From Rhinopomastus cyanomelas (Eukaryota > Chordata > Aves > Bucerotiformes > Rhinopomastidae): DNA of 64,000 nucleotides. How positions within the stretch are numbered: the stretch's first letter is position 1; each line of letters begins with the position of its first letter. The position numbers were made by a program, and so were the translations under genes. Below, in pieces: positions 21,353-33,759 of this stretch. Below the pieces are notes generated by a model, which worked only from the letters and a program-made list of their open reading frames with translations, had not been told where the DNA came from and searched no databases. The DNA is taken from the NCBI GenBank assembly GCA_013400115.1, contig VXBP01008928.1, forward strand, positions 58,721 to 122,720, given 5' to 3'.

Positions 21353-23307
21353 TTTATTGAATCACATTCAGCCCTCGCAAATACTGGTTCCCCAGTCCAG
21401 AGTGAGTCTGCCAAAAGCAATGGTTTTACTCTGAGTTGGGGAGCACGATGGGAGGCCTTATCCAGGAAGAGCCAGAGTAAGGAAGGACCATTTAAAAAAA
21501 AATGGTCATCACTATCACTGATAGAAAGGATTTAAAAATACCACAGGGTGGCTTTTTTAAACTTTTTCTTCCTTTTTTTTTAAAAATTGAAGTGTTTGGG
21601 GTGGAGGTGCTGCAAACCTTGTTGAGGAGTCTTTACTTTTCCTTCATCGAAATGCAATTTTTCAATGAAAATGTTCAAAACGCTTATAAAACACGGTGTG
21701 TCATTTCAACAGAGAGACAAAGCCTTTCATTATTTTTATTGCAGCTGCCACAGAGTTTGCTGTGCAAGCATTATAAACAGGTCCTGATGGGGTTAAACTC
21801 TCACTTTATAATATTTCCCCCCACCCCCCCTCCTCCAGCAGGAAAAAAGAAATAATAAAAAAAGAAAAGAAGAAGTAGCTCTATAAACTAATAATGCAAG
21901 AGAATAAGGGAGCATTTTCCTTCCTCGGCCCCTTGCATTTTTCTTTGAAACAATTCAAAGCTGTCAGCGTGGGGTTTTATTTCCTTTGTTCACAATTTCA
22001 TAATACAGTAAAAATCAACCCAAAACGGAGTAGTTATGTCTGTTTGTTTTGAGTATATGTGTATGTTTTTGGCAATCTTGACTCACAGTTTTAATGAGGT
22101 GATTTGCGGGGAACATCACAATAATCACAGCCCATGTACAATAAGTGCGGCTCAGACATCTAAGATGGGCTGGGAACTGCTCAAATTCTACTGGGGTGAC
22201 TGCAAAAGATTTGTTTCCAGGTGGAAAGTTGAGTCACATTAGGCAAGGAGTCTGATCAAGCATCAGTGCTTGCAAGCATGGATGGTACTGACCATCCTAA
22301 AGATGGTTGTTATCATCTGAATCTCTTTAGATGCCAGAGTAAACCACAGCCAAGCTCTGCCAGCTCTTTGAGGGGCTGTTCAGTCCCTGGACTTTTGGAA
22401 AACATTTCAGTTTCGTTTCTGATCACATTTCTAAACAGGCAGTTGATGATCCTAAGGACAAATGAGGTAGGAACTGCAGAAGTATCTTTTGTCCACGGGA
22501 TATTAAGCTCTTCTAGTCATGTGTAAATTTTCTTGCTGTGAAGCTGCCAACCTAGTCTGCTTGATGCTGGGAGCAACTGCTTGCTGTTTCAGGGAGGAAA
22601 AGGAGAGATAATCCAACATGAGCCAAGCTACAGTTAATGAATTATACAGAAGGAACTAAGGGTGCAAGGGATCTTGGTGTGACCATAAAGAAATCTATGT
22701 TAGCTAATGCTTTCCATATGCAACAGAATGCAGTAAATCTCTGAGCTATCACCATCCACCAGTGCAAATACTGTGAGTGAGGTGGGTTAGAAGAGAAGCT
22801 AAAGCCAAAACAAAGTGTTATGAAGACATCTGTGTGTATAATGAAAAGTTACCAGGCAGGAGAGAGGCAAAAATCATTACGAATCAATTTAACCTCAGTC
22901 AAAAATACGCAGTATAATTCATACCCGAGTTTGAGTTAAACATGAGGATTTTGAATATAGTGGAGTGTAAGGGCTCTGTCCTTGCTGAGGTAGCTCTTAA
23001 AGAGTTAGAATATTTCATTTGCCAGTCTGAGAAGCATTAACAGCAGAGGATACATGCAGTCTATAGCTTTATATATTCAGATTTACCATGGATGACTGAG
23101 GGAATGCAGAGATATATTATGTTTTTGTGAGTCTTCTCCTGAATCTGTATTTCCACTAGTGATGGAGGACATAGTTGGGTGAACTTCTGCCTCTGTCATG
23201 CCACGTGTTTTAATCACGACTAACTAAATTTAGGGCTTTACTATTTTAAGTCAAGTTCCAAGAGCTTTCCTCTATGGAAATGCCAAAAGTCCCATGAGAG
23301 TTAGATT
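21353..23307. other. Repeat-free sequence, part possibly conserved
   Basis: 21640-22160 is AT-rich with old-looking single-copy texture ('attataaacaggtcctgatg', 'cacaatttcataatacagta') and pyrimidine tracts near 21819. The remainder is unremarkable. Open frames up to 117 codons are unrecognised. Confidence 0.35.
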
Positions 23308-23400
23308 GTTTTGTGGTTAAAGTACCAACCTGCAGTTTTGGAGATCTGGCCCCCTTTCACCTTCGTGCTTGGTTCTTATTTATAAAATGAGATGATTTTT
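23308..23400 (+). mobile_element. Candidate MIR-like SINE relic
   Basis: Order of features resembles an old tRNA-derived MIR SINE: 'tgtggttaaagtaccaacct', 'ttggagatctggcccccttt', then 'tttataaaatgagatgattt' in the place of the usual 'CTGTAAAATGGGGATAAT' block. Much is missing or mutated between. The call is from memory of the family, without alignment. Confidence 0.45.
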
Positions 23401-23724
23401 CATCATAGACATTTTGATGTTAATAAATGAAGAAACGGACACAGTATGTACATAGTCAAGGATTGTTTCTGCTTTGTGTTTTGTCTTGTCTCCTTGCTGG
23501 GCAGGCAGAATTTCTGATCTCCAAAGCTGTTGAGGTACAGATGAAGTATAATTGCTTGCAGGGACATCAAGAAGCAGACATGAAAGGGAAAAGGGAAATG
23601 TTGTTAAGCAACACAGAAGAAAAATACAGCCTCTGGAAATCCACATGGCAAAAACTTGTATTTATTTTATAGCAAATATAATGTCACCAGACAGCACTCA
23701 CTTTTCAGGTATAAAAGCTCTGGA

Positions 23725-24200
23725 GTCCCCAACACAAGAGGGATGTGAACCTGTTGAAACGTGTCCAGAGGATGGCCACAAAAATGATCTGAGGGTTGGA
23801 ACAACTGTCTTGTGAAGACAAGCTGAGGGACCTAGGGTTGTTCGGCCTGAAGAAGAGAAGGATCTGAAGGGACTTCATAGCAATCTTCCAGTACTTGAAG
23901 GGGGCCTACAGAAAAGCTGGGGAGGAACTTCTTACAAGGACAGGGAGTGAGAGGACAAGGTGTGATGGTTTCAAAGAGGATAAATTTAGGTTCAAGACTA
24001 GAAAGAAGTTCTTTAATGTGAGTGTAGTAAGACACTGGAACAGGTTGCCCAGAGATGTTGTGGAAGTTCAAACCCTGGAAGCATTCAAGGCCATGCTGGA
24101 TAGGGCTCTGAGCAACCTGATGTAGTGGGAAGTGTCCTTGCCCATGCAGAAGGGTTGATATTTAAGGTCTTTTCCAACGCTAACCTTTCTATGATTCTAT
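23725..24200 (+). mobile_element. CR1 LINE, different subfamily, 3' fragment
   Basis: Has 'gtccccaacacaagagggat', 'gtccagaggatggccacaaa', 'ctgaagaagagaaggatctg', 'ggcctacagaaaagctgggg' and 'gggctctgagcaacctgatg', ending 'aaggtcttttccaacgctaa' and a degraded ATTCTATG tail. These blocks match the classic fowl-type CR1 rather than the young set here. ORF2 tail open from 23895 to 24125 with FFNVSVVRHWNRLPRDVVEV. Confidence 0.93.
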
Positions 24201-24605
24201 AAAATATTCTGGGGGAGTGCAGTGAGTGTTACTGTTCCTGCCTGAGCAGCAGTGTGAGTACACAGAGCCTTGGCGCAGAAAACCACCACTGGTCCAATCT
24301 GCCTGTCATCTCCTGCTCAGAACGTAATTGATGGGAAAAGTCCTCAACATGTAAAGGTCTGCTTCTACTGCTATCACCTTCCAAGAGTACTAGATGCCAA
24401 ATGTAATACGTGTCTGAATGCCAAATATTTTACTTCTTTTCTTGTTTTTAATCTGATCACCAAAAAATTATGGTTCTGCAAAAAAGTGAAAGAAACCAAA
24501 ACCAAACCCAAAGCAAAACACATAGAGAAAAGCATCCCACTAACTTCAGTCTTCTTTGTATCTTCAGCCTGAAATAGCAGAGGGATGAGATGAACAGCAA
24601 ATGTG
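24201..24605. other. Spacer between two CR1 copies
   Basis: Unique sequence of about 400 bases. A 140-codon minus-strand frame crossing it runs antisense into the next CR1 and is not a gene. Confidence 0.5.
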
Positions 24606-24888
24606 TTCTCAATGTCATCCAGTGATAGGAAAAGGGGCAGTGGTTGTAAGCTGGAACACAGGAGGTTCCACATCAATTTGAGAAGGAACTTCTTCAAGGT
24701 GGGGGTGACAGAGCACTGGAACAGGATGCCCAGGGGTGTTGTGGAGTCTCCTTCTCTGGACATGTTTAAAAACTGCCTGGACATATTCCTGTGCAACTTG
24801 ATCTAGATGATCCTGCTGTAATAGGGGGATTGGATGGGATGATCTTTCAAGGTCCCTTCCAATGCCTAATGTTCTGCGATTCTGTGAC
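24606..24888 (+). mobile_element. CR1 LINE, 3' fragment, ATTCTGTG type
   Basis: Starts at 'ttctcaatgtcatccagtga', nearly the same truncation point as the copy at 52961. ORF2 carboxy terminus open to 24806 (VTEHWNRMPRGVVESPSL). Ends 'gggattggatgggatgatct', 'ggtcccttccaatgcctaat', GTTCTGCGATTCTGTGA. Confidence 0.94.
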
Positions 24889-25106
24889 AACAGACTTGTA
24901 GTGTTGAGGTCTCTTAGAAGCCTGTCTCAAGTGGCAGATGTGGCAGTGGTGATCAGGATTTGCTCTTGCTGACTTTAGCACAGTTAGGGGATTTGGACTG
25001 TCATGGTCAACTGTGAAAATACAGACTCTTTTTTTGTTTGTTTTGTTCTAAATCTGAGAGACAACACAATAAAATCTTCCAGACACACCAAAACACAGAT
25101 TTATTT

Positions 25107-25179
25107 CATAGAATCACAGAACATTAGGGATTGGAAGCGACCTCAAAAGATCATCCAGTCCAATCCCCCTGCCACAGCA
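25107..25179 (-). mobile_element. Ultra-short CR1 3' tail on the minus strand
   Basis: On the plus strand reads 'catagaatcacagaacatta', 'gggattggaagcgacctcaa', 'tccaatccccctgccacagc', the reverse complement of a CR1 tail. About 73 bases long. Confidence 0.93.
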
Positions 25180-26328
25180 TGGCATAACAGGAAATATTTT
25201 CATCTTCCAGCAAAAGATTTAGAGAAGTGTCTCTTCTCCCAGCCCAAGTTAGTTCTCTTTTCCATTCTCTGAGTGCCTCAAATCTTGATGCTGTTTCTGT
25301 AATCTCTAGCACCTTTCTTTGGCCCTCAGAACTATTTGCTATTGTTTATCTAAGGCCTCACTCACTCGTCTGAATATATGTTGTAAAGATTTAATTTCCT
25401 CCCATGAAGTAGCCTTGTTCCATTTTCTCAAAAAATAAACATATAAAAATTGAAGAAATAGTTTCCCAGGGTGGATATGGCAGCTTGGGTTGCAAAGGCT
25501 ACCAGCATCTTCTTTCTTCAGCTCTGCACCACTCAGCCAGCAACACTAGTACTGCTTCTGGTCTCTTCCTCTCTAAAGTTAACCACATAACCAAAGGCAG
25601 CAGCTCATTTCATGGCTTTGCTGGAGCCAGGCACAGATACCCAGCCCTTTCTACTTTGGCTGCAAACTGATTTTAGCTCTTGCTGTGGAGTTTGCAGTTT
25701 GGCATCTGGAAGAGCATTTGCTGAGGAGCATCCAGCACAAATTAAGGCCTNNNAGCATCCAGCACAAATTAAGGCCTGTTAAAACTTTCCTCTGGACAGT
25801 CTTTGCAGAAATTAATTTTACTTCCAGAGAATGCAATGCAAGAAAGGGAGATTGACTTCTCAGACCTCCGGGCACTTCCTTCAAAGTCCTGCCAAGCACC
25901 AGAGCTCCATGCAGTAGTCTTTTAGGGGTATGTCTTCCAGAACTTTTAAAACTAATGAAGATAGAGCTGCCTAGAGGTGATAATGGAGGCATGTCATCAG
26001 TCCTTTATTCATGGTTTGACACTCACACGGCACATAGAGGCCTTACATTGGATTTCAGACCTCAGAAGACCTATGGAGGTGTCTGAGTTTATGCTCTCCA
26101 TTGAAAGTTTCTCTTAAGAGATTTAACATAAGCGACGTTACCATGATTGTGATGGAAGCAGACACAAAACCTAGGAGTTTGCTGCTTCAGACAGCTCTCA
26201 TGAACACCAGTTACGTTCCCACTCACCTCCTGTACCACAGCAGAATGTGGCAGCCTACAGGATTATGGAAAACTTCAGTCAGGTCTGCTGAATTTGACTA
26301 AGACCTACATTTTGGTAAAACATATACT
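25180..26328. other. Unique sequence containing a three-base gap
   Basis: Single-copy DNA with no recognised gene. A minus-strand frame of 113 codons (25651-25992) runs across the gap and its flanking duplication, so it should not be trusted. Confidence 0.5.
25727..25777. other. Probable assembly duplication: 24 bp repeated across NNN
   Basis: 25727-25750 is repeated exactly at 25754-25777 ('agcatccagcacaaattaag' onward), separated by NNN at 25751-25753. Same pattern as the one-N gap near 12.9 kb: overlapping contig ends left unmerged. Confidence 0.88.
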
Positions 26329-26571
26329 CATAGAATAATTCATATTGGAAAAGACTCTTGGGATCATGGAGTCCAACTATCATGGGATCATGGAGTCCAA
26401 CTATCATAGAATCATAGAATCACTATGGATTGGAATCGTGTGTGATTGGAATCACACTCGAAAGATTATCTAGCAGTTCGGTCCTAAACCGGATTCCCCA
26501 ACACTACATCTAACTGACTTTTAAAAACATCCAGGCATGGTGACTCAACCATCACCTGGGCAGCACATTCC
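26329..26571 (-). mobile_element. Older CR1 3' fragment on the minus strand, interrupted by a younger CR1 tail
   Basis: Outer element, reverse complement of the subfamily seen at 6481 and 8163: 'ttggaaaagactcttgggat', then after the interruption 'ttccccaacactacatctaa' and 'ggtgactcaaccatcacctg'. A perfect 24-base tandem duplication inside it (26360-26383 and 26384-26407) directly precedes the inner insertion. Confidence 0.85.
26405..26480 (-). mobile_element. Nested CR1 tail
   Basis: Reads 'catagaatcatagaatcact', 'atggattggaatcg...cgaaagattatctag' on the plus strand, a CR1 tail of the younger type lying inside the older copy. An extra partly repeated stretch ('gattggaatc' twice) has replaced the usual 'gggacct' block. 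Boundaries are uncertain by several bases. Confidence 0.75.
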
Positions 26572-26640
26572 AAATTCAGTAGACTAAGCAGGTCTTTTAT
26601 TTTCAGTTTTAAAGATCATGATATCTGCTAACATCAAAGA

Positions 26641-26716
26641 ATTTATAAATAAATAAAATAATTAATTTTTAAAAAATTAAAAAATAAATAAATGAATAAA
26701 ATAAATTTAAAAATAG
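26641..26716. repeat. AT-rich (AAAT)n low-complexity tract
   Basis: Imperfect AAAT/AATA repeats including 'aaataaataaatgaataaaa'. It follows the nested CR1 by about 70 bases. Confidence 0.85.
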
Positions 26717-28656
26717 AGGGCTTTTTTGGGGAAACTGATTTATTTGAATGTTGAGGATGGATGGTGGAAAATGAATGAAAAAAATTGGAAATATTTTAAA
26801 ATAAGAAAACATCAGCTCTGTTTCCCACTGCTCTGAGGAATCTGATAAGTGAGCTCAGTTGGGTTGTTTTAAAAGTAGGTAGATGTCAGCCCCATCTGCA
26901 AAAACAGAAATCTATGTAGCATCTTCATGGTGCAGGAACCTTCTTCTGCAACGGTACTTCAGAGCTGGAAGCATCTGAGGAACAGCCTGCAACCAGCAAA
27001 CTAGTCAATTATTTGCTTTGTATTCACATGTAACATCCTTCTTACTCAATCACGGTCCTAAAGTTCAGCGTTCTCCAAAAGTTCAGTGTTCTCCAAAACG
27101 GGCCGTGCCACTGACCCTAGAGCAAATTCATTCTCACACTGTTGCCTCAGTAGCATCGATATATTTGATGCTACCCGCTTGAGTAGACCCTACAGTTTTT
27201 CCTAATTTCAAGGTTACACTTCTGCCACCATCTCTACTAGTTCTCTCTGTTAAGTTCCCATTGAGACACAAGAGAATTCTTTTGTTTATTGTTAGTTACT
27301 GTTGAGACAAATAGGCTGCTGATTTACTTCTGGCTGCATATCTCTAGTTTCAGTTTGAAGACTGAAACTTGAAAATACTACAGAATCTGGGAAAGTCCTA
27401 AAGAAGAGAGTTTGATTAGATAGACCAAGGTCTCAGAGTATTTTTCTGTCACAGTAAAATTTTCTGTAGACATATTTCATTGAACAAAACAAAATTGAGG
27501 AAAACTCTTGTTTGATTCATTTGAAAGTGTCTTTTGTAACAATAGTTCACTCATTAAACAGGCTTTTCCGTCTCTCTTCACTTCTTGATTACTTTGTATT
27601 ATCAATACATCCTGATTGCCTGAATGGAATTGTTTCAAGAATTACCAGAGATTACATTAACTTGATTAATCTAGTAAAGCTCTACTTGCAATTAGATTCA
27701 TCCTCTTTCCAATTACCTAAGCACTTGCTCCTCTTTTCTGTGGTGCAAGAGGAATCACTGTGATGTTCTTATGTTCTGAGGGGGATGTTTTGCCCCTTTG
27801 CAGAGGAGTTTATCTCAGAAAGAGAAAACTTCAACTCAGTGCCATGTCTCCAGCAGTGAGAGGTCACCACTCCTAGACTTTTCAATTAGAGGGGCAGACA
27901 GTTGAAAACAGTTCCAACTCCAAGTCAAAGTTGTAGAACACAGTCAAAGTTATCTTTTGACCAATCTAATTATGTCAGTTTGGTACAGCCAGCCCTTGTC
28001 TTACCCTGCTGGGTGTGTTACCACTGCTGTGTAGTCTGGTTTTCACAAGGACACTTCCCAATGGTAATTTCCTCTTGGAAAAGGGACCAGGCTCTGTGTT
28101 TTCCAGAGTACTGTTTGTAAAATGGTCACTGCTGTATTTGACTCACTGATTTATGGTGCAGGCGAGCTCTGGCGGCTCCCAGGACAGTGATTCCATGACT
28201 GACTCTGCTGTGCCATCTATAAAATATGGATAACAATTTTTCCAATGTTTGCTTGGTCCCTCTTGACTGCAAGTTCTTTGACTTCAGAGAAGCTGTATTA
28301 ATTTGTACCAGCAGAAAGTCTGTCTTGGAAATGATATTGACCTGTTCTCCAGCTCTGTGGGTGAAGAACGTGCCAAGTTTCTCTGAAATTAAAGATGAGT
28401 GAGACTAGTTGGCTTGGTAAGAGTGGACTTCTTGTGAGATGCTCAACTCTGAGGGAGAAGAGCAAGCTGTTCTGCCACAACCCCATGCTGTGTGTCTCGT
28501 GTATAAAACAGGACCTGGTAGAGTGAAATGCTTATCATCTGCAGTGAAAGAAGAGCAGTGGAAGCAGTAGGAGGGAATCTTCACAACAGCTTTACAGGAA
28601 ACATGTTTGAAATATAATGAAAGGTCTCATTGGGCTGTAAAAAAAAAAAAAAAAAA
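26717..28656. other. Unique sequence with small local repeats
   Basis: Holds an 18-base tandem duplication (27061-27078, 27079-27096; one mismatch) and a small inverted repeat GTAGCATC/GATGCTAC (27150-27174). A possible MIR-like core 'catctataaaatatggataa' near 28213 is too short to call. No gene recognised. Confidence 0.45.
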
Positions 28657-28686
28657 NNNNNNNNNNNNNNNNNNNNNNNNNNNNNN
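28639..28686. other. Poly-A tract running into an assembly gap (30 N)
   Basis: A18 at 28639-28656 is followed by 30 N (28657-28686), then purine-rich 'agagggagagaaaacag'. A long A-rich or GA-rich simple repeat probably stopped the assembly. Confidence 0.9.
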
Positions 28687-31600
28687 AGAGGGAGAGAAAA
28701 CAGCAACCAACCCTGGCTGTTGTATTGTCTTGTTAACAGTATGTCACTGAATTTAGCAGAAGGAAGCTTCTCCCACACATCTCCCCTCACACAAATGCAA
28801 CTGTCACAACCTCCTGAGCTCTGCAACAGAGCTTTGATCCTGTGCAGCTCTGCCCCAGTTCTGCAACACACATGAAGGAGAGGAAAGGGGAATTACCTAG
28901 CAGATTTTCTGGGGGAATGAAGGATGCCGTTGCCAAGACAGGGTTAATTGCCATGACGACAGCATCTTTCCTTTCTGTGTTAGAAGGGCCCCCCTCCTCA
29001 TGTCCTCCTCCCTTCACTGCATGTGTTGTGTTAATCTAATTTGTTCAGCTCAGTGGCTAAACAAATAACTGTAAACCCAGTGCTTATTCAGATGCACAGC
29101 AAAAGGGGGCAGCTCTCTGAAATTACATATACTTGGTTAGCTGGTGATACACAAGTTGTGTAAGAAAGGACAAGGCCCGGGAAGAGAGCAGACAGAGAGT
29201 GAGGTGAGATAAAAAATAAGGGACTCTCTTAGTGCTGGCTGATTTTTCACTTGTGTCCCACTGCGGTTGGACAGATAGAGTTGAACGAAGTCGGTCACTG
29301 TATCGCAACGTGAAAAGTCTGCAGGGGAAACCTACTTCCAAGGAGTTTTGCCAGTGTCCCAGTAGTGACTGGTAGAATTGCTAGAGAAATGGAGAAAGAT
29401 GTCCAAACAAGATCTTATAACAAAATCTGTTCCAGGCAGGACATGGGCATCTGAGCAACTCTGTGAGATGTCTGACTCAATGAGCTGCTTGGTCCCTTCA
29501 ATTTATTTTTCTGATTTAGTAATTTCACTTGTGCCTGTGAATCCATTCTCCCTCTTTTATGTGATTTTTGAGTTCTCAGAAATCCTCAGGGGTGCTCAGT
29601 CTTTCTCAGGTAGGTCATTTAGTTGGCCTAAAATTTAAGAACTGTCAATGAAAGGGAAAAGGAATTTCTTCTCATGAAATGTTCTTTACCTTGATTTCCA
29701 GAGAATTAATCCCCTTAAGTTTAGCTCAGAAATCAAAAGTAAGCTGTTAGAGTGAAGCCTATGCATGGTCCAAACAGCCTGTGGCCATATGTCTTTACCT
29801 GTGTGCATCTTTGCTAAAGTGTTAATGTTGCCTTTCAGATAGAGCAGATTCCTCCCAGGAAGTGAGACAAAGGGGGTACATGCAGTGAGGAGCTGGTGAG
29901 ATGGGTGGGGAGTGCTGGAACATGGGATGGAACATCTACATGCAAAAGTTCTTGAGCATCTGTTACCAGTGTGGAGTGTAAGGGAGCTCCTCATCTCTCA
30001 AATTAACTTCTTTGTATTTATTTGATACAAGGAATTCACAATGAATATGAATTTCCTAACAGATTCAACAACACCAACCCTATTTCCAAGCAGACTGACA
30101 AACCGCAGTTGTAACCTCAACATTCAGGCAAGTCTCCCAGATAAGTTTATGCTTCCTCAAGTGCAGTCTGAGGAACAAGGCAGAAAACCCTGCAAGTGAC
30201 CTACTCTACAACCTCAGGCTACTTTATCTGCATTTCTGTGCATCTGTTCCTCCTTCTAGCAGCGCCTGTTTGGCTGTTATGCTCAGGATGTGCATACACT
30301 GGGGTCCCAACAGGTGTTGCAACACAATGTTGTGTATTACTGGCAATAAATAACAGATCACTGCTGCAAAATGCTAAATATGCTTTGTTTCCCTTAGCTG
30401 CACTGAGCAGAAGGAACACCTATCAGCTCAGGACTGTTCAGATCTGTAAGCAAGGACCTTCTTAATTTTATGTTAATGCGAAGTCGTCTCCAGATGAAAA
30501 TGCTGGCTTGCTAGAAACACTGCAAATGCAAGTCAGATTCAGTGCCTCTCAAAGGACTGGCCTGTCCACATGCTTACAATAATCTCACATTTTAGCAACA
30601 AGAGCATCCCCTCTGTGGTTTTTTGGATAAAATCAACAAGCTGGGCTTGGGAAAGTTGGGGGTTTTAGTGCTTGTAGGTCTTTTTTTTTCCTGCCACAAA
30701 TACAGCTGGACTCTTTAAGACTATGCTTGGTTTTGAGCTGCATCTCTTCCATGGTGGAAAAATCCTCAGATGATCCTTCATCAATTTTCCTTTCTTCCTC
30801 TCAGCTCTGCTTTTTGTTTTGTTTCCATTCTCTCTGTCAGTGTTTCAACAGCTATGACAGATTTTGGGAAGATATAAAAACTTCCTCTACAAAAGTCTTG
30901 CTCCTCTTGCTCCTTTGCAGCACAAGATTCCGCCATCTCCTGCTTCATACAGAGAGTGGTGACCAAAATATCAACATGCTAATCTCAGAGCCCCGGGCCA
31001 TTTTTCTTACTGTTACTAAAGAACACAGCCCCACTGGCTGTGCCCTGAAGCTCTTGTAGCGAGGAACTGAATTCTGAAACTCTCCTTCCCTCTCTTGCCC
31101 TTTTTTTTTCCCTCCGCCTTATTTTATAATTATATTTATTTGAAATTGAATTTTAAAGGTTCAGTCCCTAAAGGCAGTGAGATGTAATTTCTGGTGGATA
31201 TTAAAACTGTATAAAACTGCTCATACATCCCCCCATGAAGAACAGCTGGTACTCAGAGAGGAGTAGAGAGAAAGAGGCAGACTCTAACCTTCTTGCCAGC
31301 TATGCAAAAACCCAATAATAATAAATAAAAAGTTATTCCATTGCCTTGAACAAAAAAAAATAAAGTTACATGAAGAATAAAGGTTTGCTGGGTAGATTAT
31401 AAACGGGTATTCAACCATGTGATTTAAAGTAGTGCCACTGACTTCAGTGCCACGACACTGCCTTGTACTGGTAGAAGACTTGGCATGGAACCACACGGGT
31501 TGTAACGTCTGATTGTGCCGGCTAAGGGGCTGTCATAAGAACTGGGGTGTCACTACGTTTTGCACAGTGGAACCCAAGACCGCATTTCTCTCCAGGGTCC

Positions 31601-33759
31601 TGATTCTGAAGCCTACATTTTTAGTTTGTCTTATTGCTCAGAGAAGTTCAGAAGAAAACCCGGTTGTGTTAACATGCAAGACCCGATGATTTCCATAGAG
31701 CTGCAGAGACAGAACAGGCAAGAACCTGAAAGCCTGGGTACTACTTGCAGCTGGAGAATTGAGACATAATGATCAGTGATGGTATTGCTTGAGCTACCTT
31801 TAGATCCATGCAGCCCTGTCTGCCACATTTCAGCTTCTGTCATAGTTACTGGAGAGGTAGGAAGGACAGATGGTGAGTTTTAGGGCATGGCTCATGTTGG
31901 CCTTAAGCAGATACCTGTGTTTAGTTGGATGAACTGCACACTAGACTGGTGGTATCATTGGTGCCATCCTCAATGGCTGTGAAGGCAGCCATAGTTGAGA
32001 CCTGCACAGGCTGTACACTCTCATTGCTGACAGTGAATTACATTGGCTAATACAGTCAGTGACACCCTGTTAAATTTTTTGGTAGCCAAGTAAAATAAGT
32101 AAATCAGGACTCCTGAGTCTGAGTCTTGTGTTTAACCTTCACCCACTTCAACAATGGGGACAATAGTTTTCTTGTTTAGAGCAGAGGATATAACATTTAC
32201 CCTACACAGGTGCCTAGCTTTGGCTTTTTTCCCCATTTCTGTTGCTTTCCACCTAAATTAATGAGGTTTATTTTGCAGGCAGGCACTGAGAAAGCAATAG
32301 AAAACCAGTGGTGGCCTCTGCAGCCAGGTATCCCATTAGTCTGAGGGCTGTAAGATCTCCACTGGCCCTAATGGGCCAGGGGGCTTTGAACGTGACTTGG
32401 AAAGGACAGATTCCTGGAGGGCTGTGCAGAGGGCCACTCACCTGATCAATAATTCATTAGGTACAATTTGCAAATAACTGAGTGGAAAATATCCTTTCTT
32501 TTCTTGTAATCACTCCAGCTAATCTGCTGATCCATAGAGCAGACAGCTTGCCAGGGAATGTTATCTCACACTCCCCATATGTAGGAGGAAGAGGTCAGAC
32601 TTCTTTTTCAAGTCTCACCTCACAGGCTTTGGACAGATTTTGGTCCAGGAGGTGCTGCCTGAGCCAGTCATTTGTCTCCAGCTATAGCCTGATCTCCTTG
32701 ACAAACTGCTTCCAAATCGCTGTCCTGAGTATCATGCATCTTTTTTTATACCTGAGCTCTTAACTCTTGGATAGAGCCCTGTAGATACATCAAATCCAAC
32801 CCAATGCAGCCAGGGGTGACACATTAACAGGTGGAAAATTTAAATATGGTGATAGAACCGGCTGTTTAGTGGGTGAGGGTATACTCCACCACCTATCAAC
32901 TCTGTAGCCATAGTTGCGTCTCCTAGCTCCTGCTTTACCTTTCCCTTTCCTCATCTATTTTCAGCTGTGTGTTCTTGGACACCACAGCTCAGCCACCACT
33001 ACCAGCATGATACTGGAAATACAATCTGCCCCATATTGCCCAGAAATAGTATGAGTTCCTTCCTCCCCCACGGATCTATGCATTTTCTGCTTAAAATGTC
33101 AATATTCTGTGGAAATCCATCTGTTTTCATACTAGCCTTATAGGATTTCATTAATGAAGGACAAAACAGACAGGAAACTTCTGACTCTACATCAAATGAG
33201 TTCTAAAAGGAAGGTAGGGTTGGGCGTTTTGCAGTTCATTATTGAAGACAGATGCTCAGCTTTTGGCCATTAAGGTGGTAGTCGCAACGTAGACCAGAGA
33301 ACAAGATCTTCCAGAGAAGATTGAAGATGTCTTCCCTAACATGTTACATGGCTACTTTTTGCCATAAAGGTTCTGTTACAGAGCACTCCTGTACTCCAGG
33401 CCCACCTGTGTTACTTCTTGCCCTGCTTTATAAGAAGGGAGATTATTTCAATTTGTGTGTGATTGAGTTTCTCTAACCTGCCATGGCCGTAAACTGCAAC
33501 CTGTGACAGCCTTTCCTCCTTTCAAGCCCCCTAGGAAAGCTGGTTTCTCCTCCTCCATCACTGAGGTCAGACTGGGAGATGCAAGGCAGTGTGAAATCTC
33601 ACGTCGCATCCTCTGCTACCAAACAGTGAGACTGAACATAATGTGTTTAAATATCTGAGTGCGTTTCCATACACATGAGCAACCGTGGAGAGATACAGAT
33701 GAGGCGTTGTTTGCCCTTTGGATTCTGGTCTCTTGACCTTCTTTTCCATTCCATTGACC
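28687..33759. other. Repeat-poor unique sequence
   Basis: About 5 kb without CR1. Open frames of up to about 110 codons on both strands, none recognised. Short AAT/AAAT runs near 31315-31330. Nothing else supportable. Confidence 0.5.

Noticed and set aside
22640..22780. 'gggtgcaagggatcttggtg' resembling an old CR1 ORF2 segment
   Set aside because: Only a short stretch fits. The following sequence does not keep the expected block order.
28190..28240. 'catctataaaatatggataa' resembling a MIR core
   Set aside because: One isolated block of about 20 bases, without the head or tail of a SINE.
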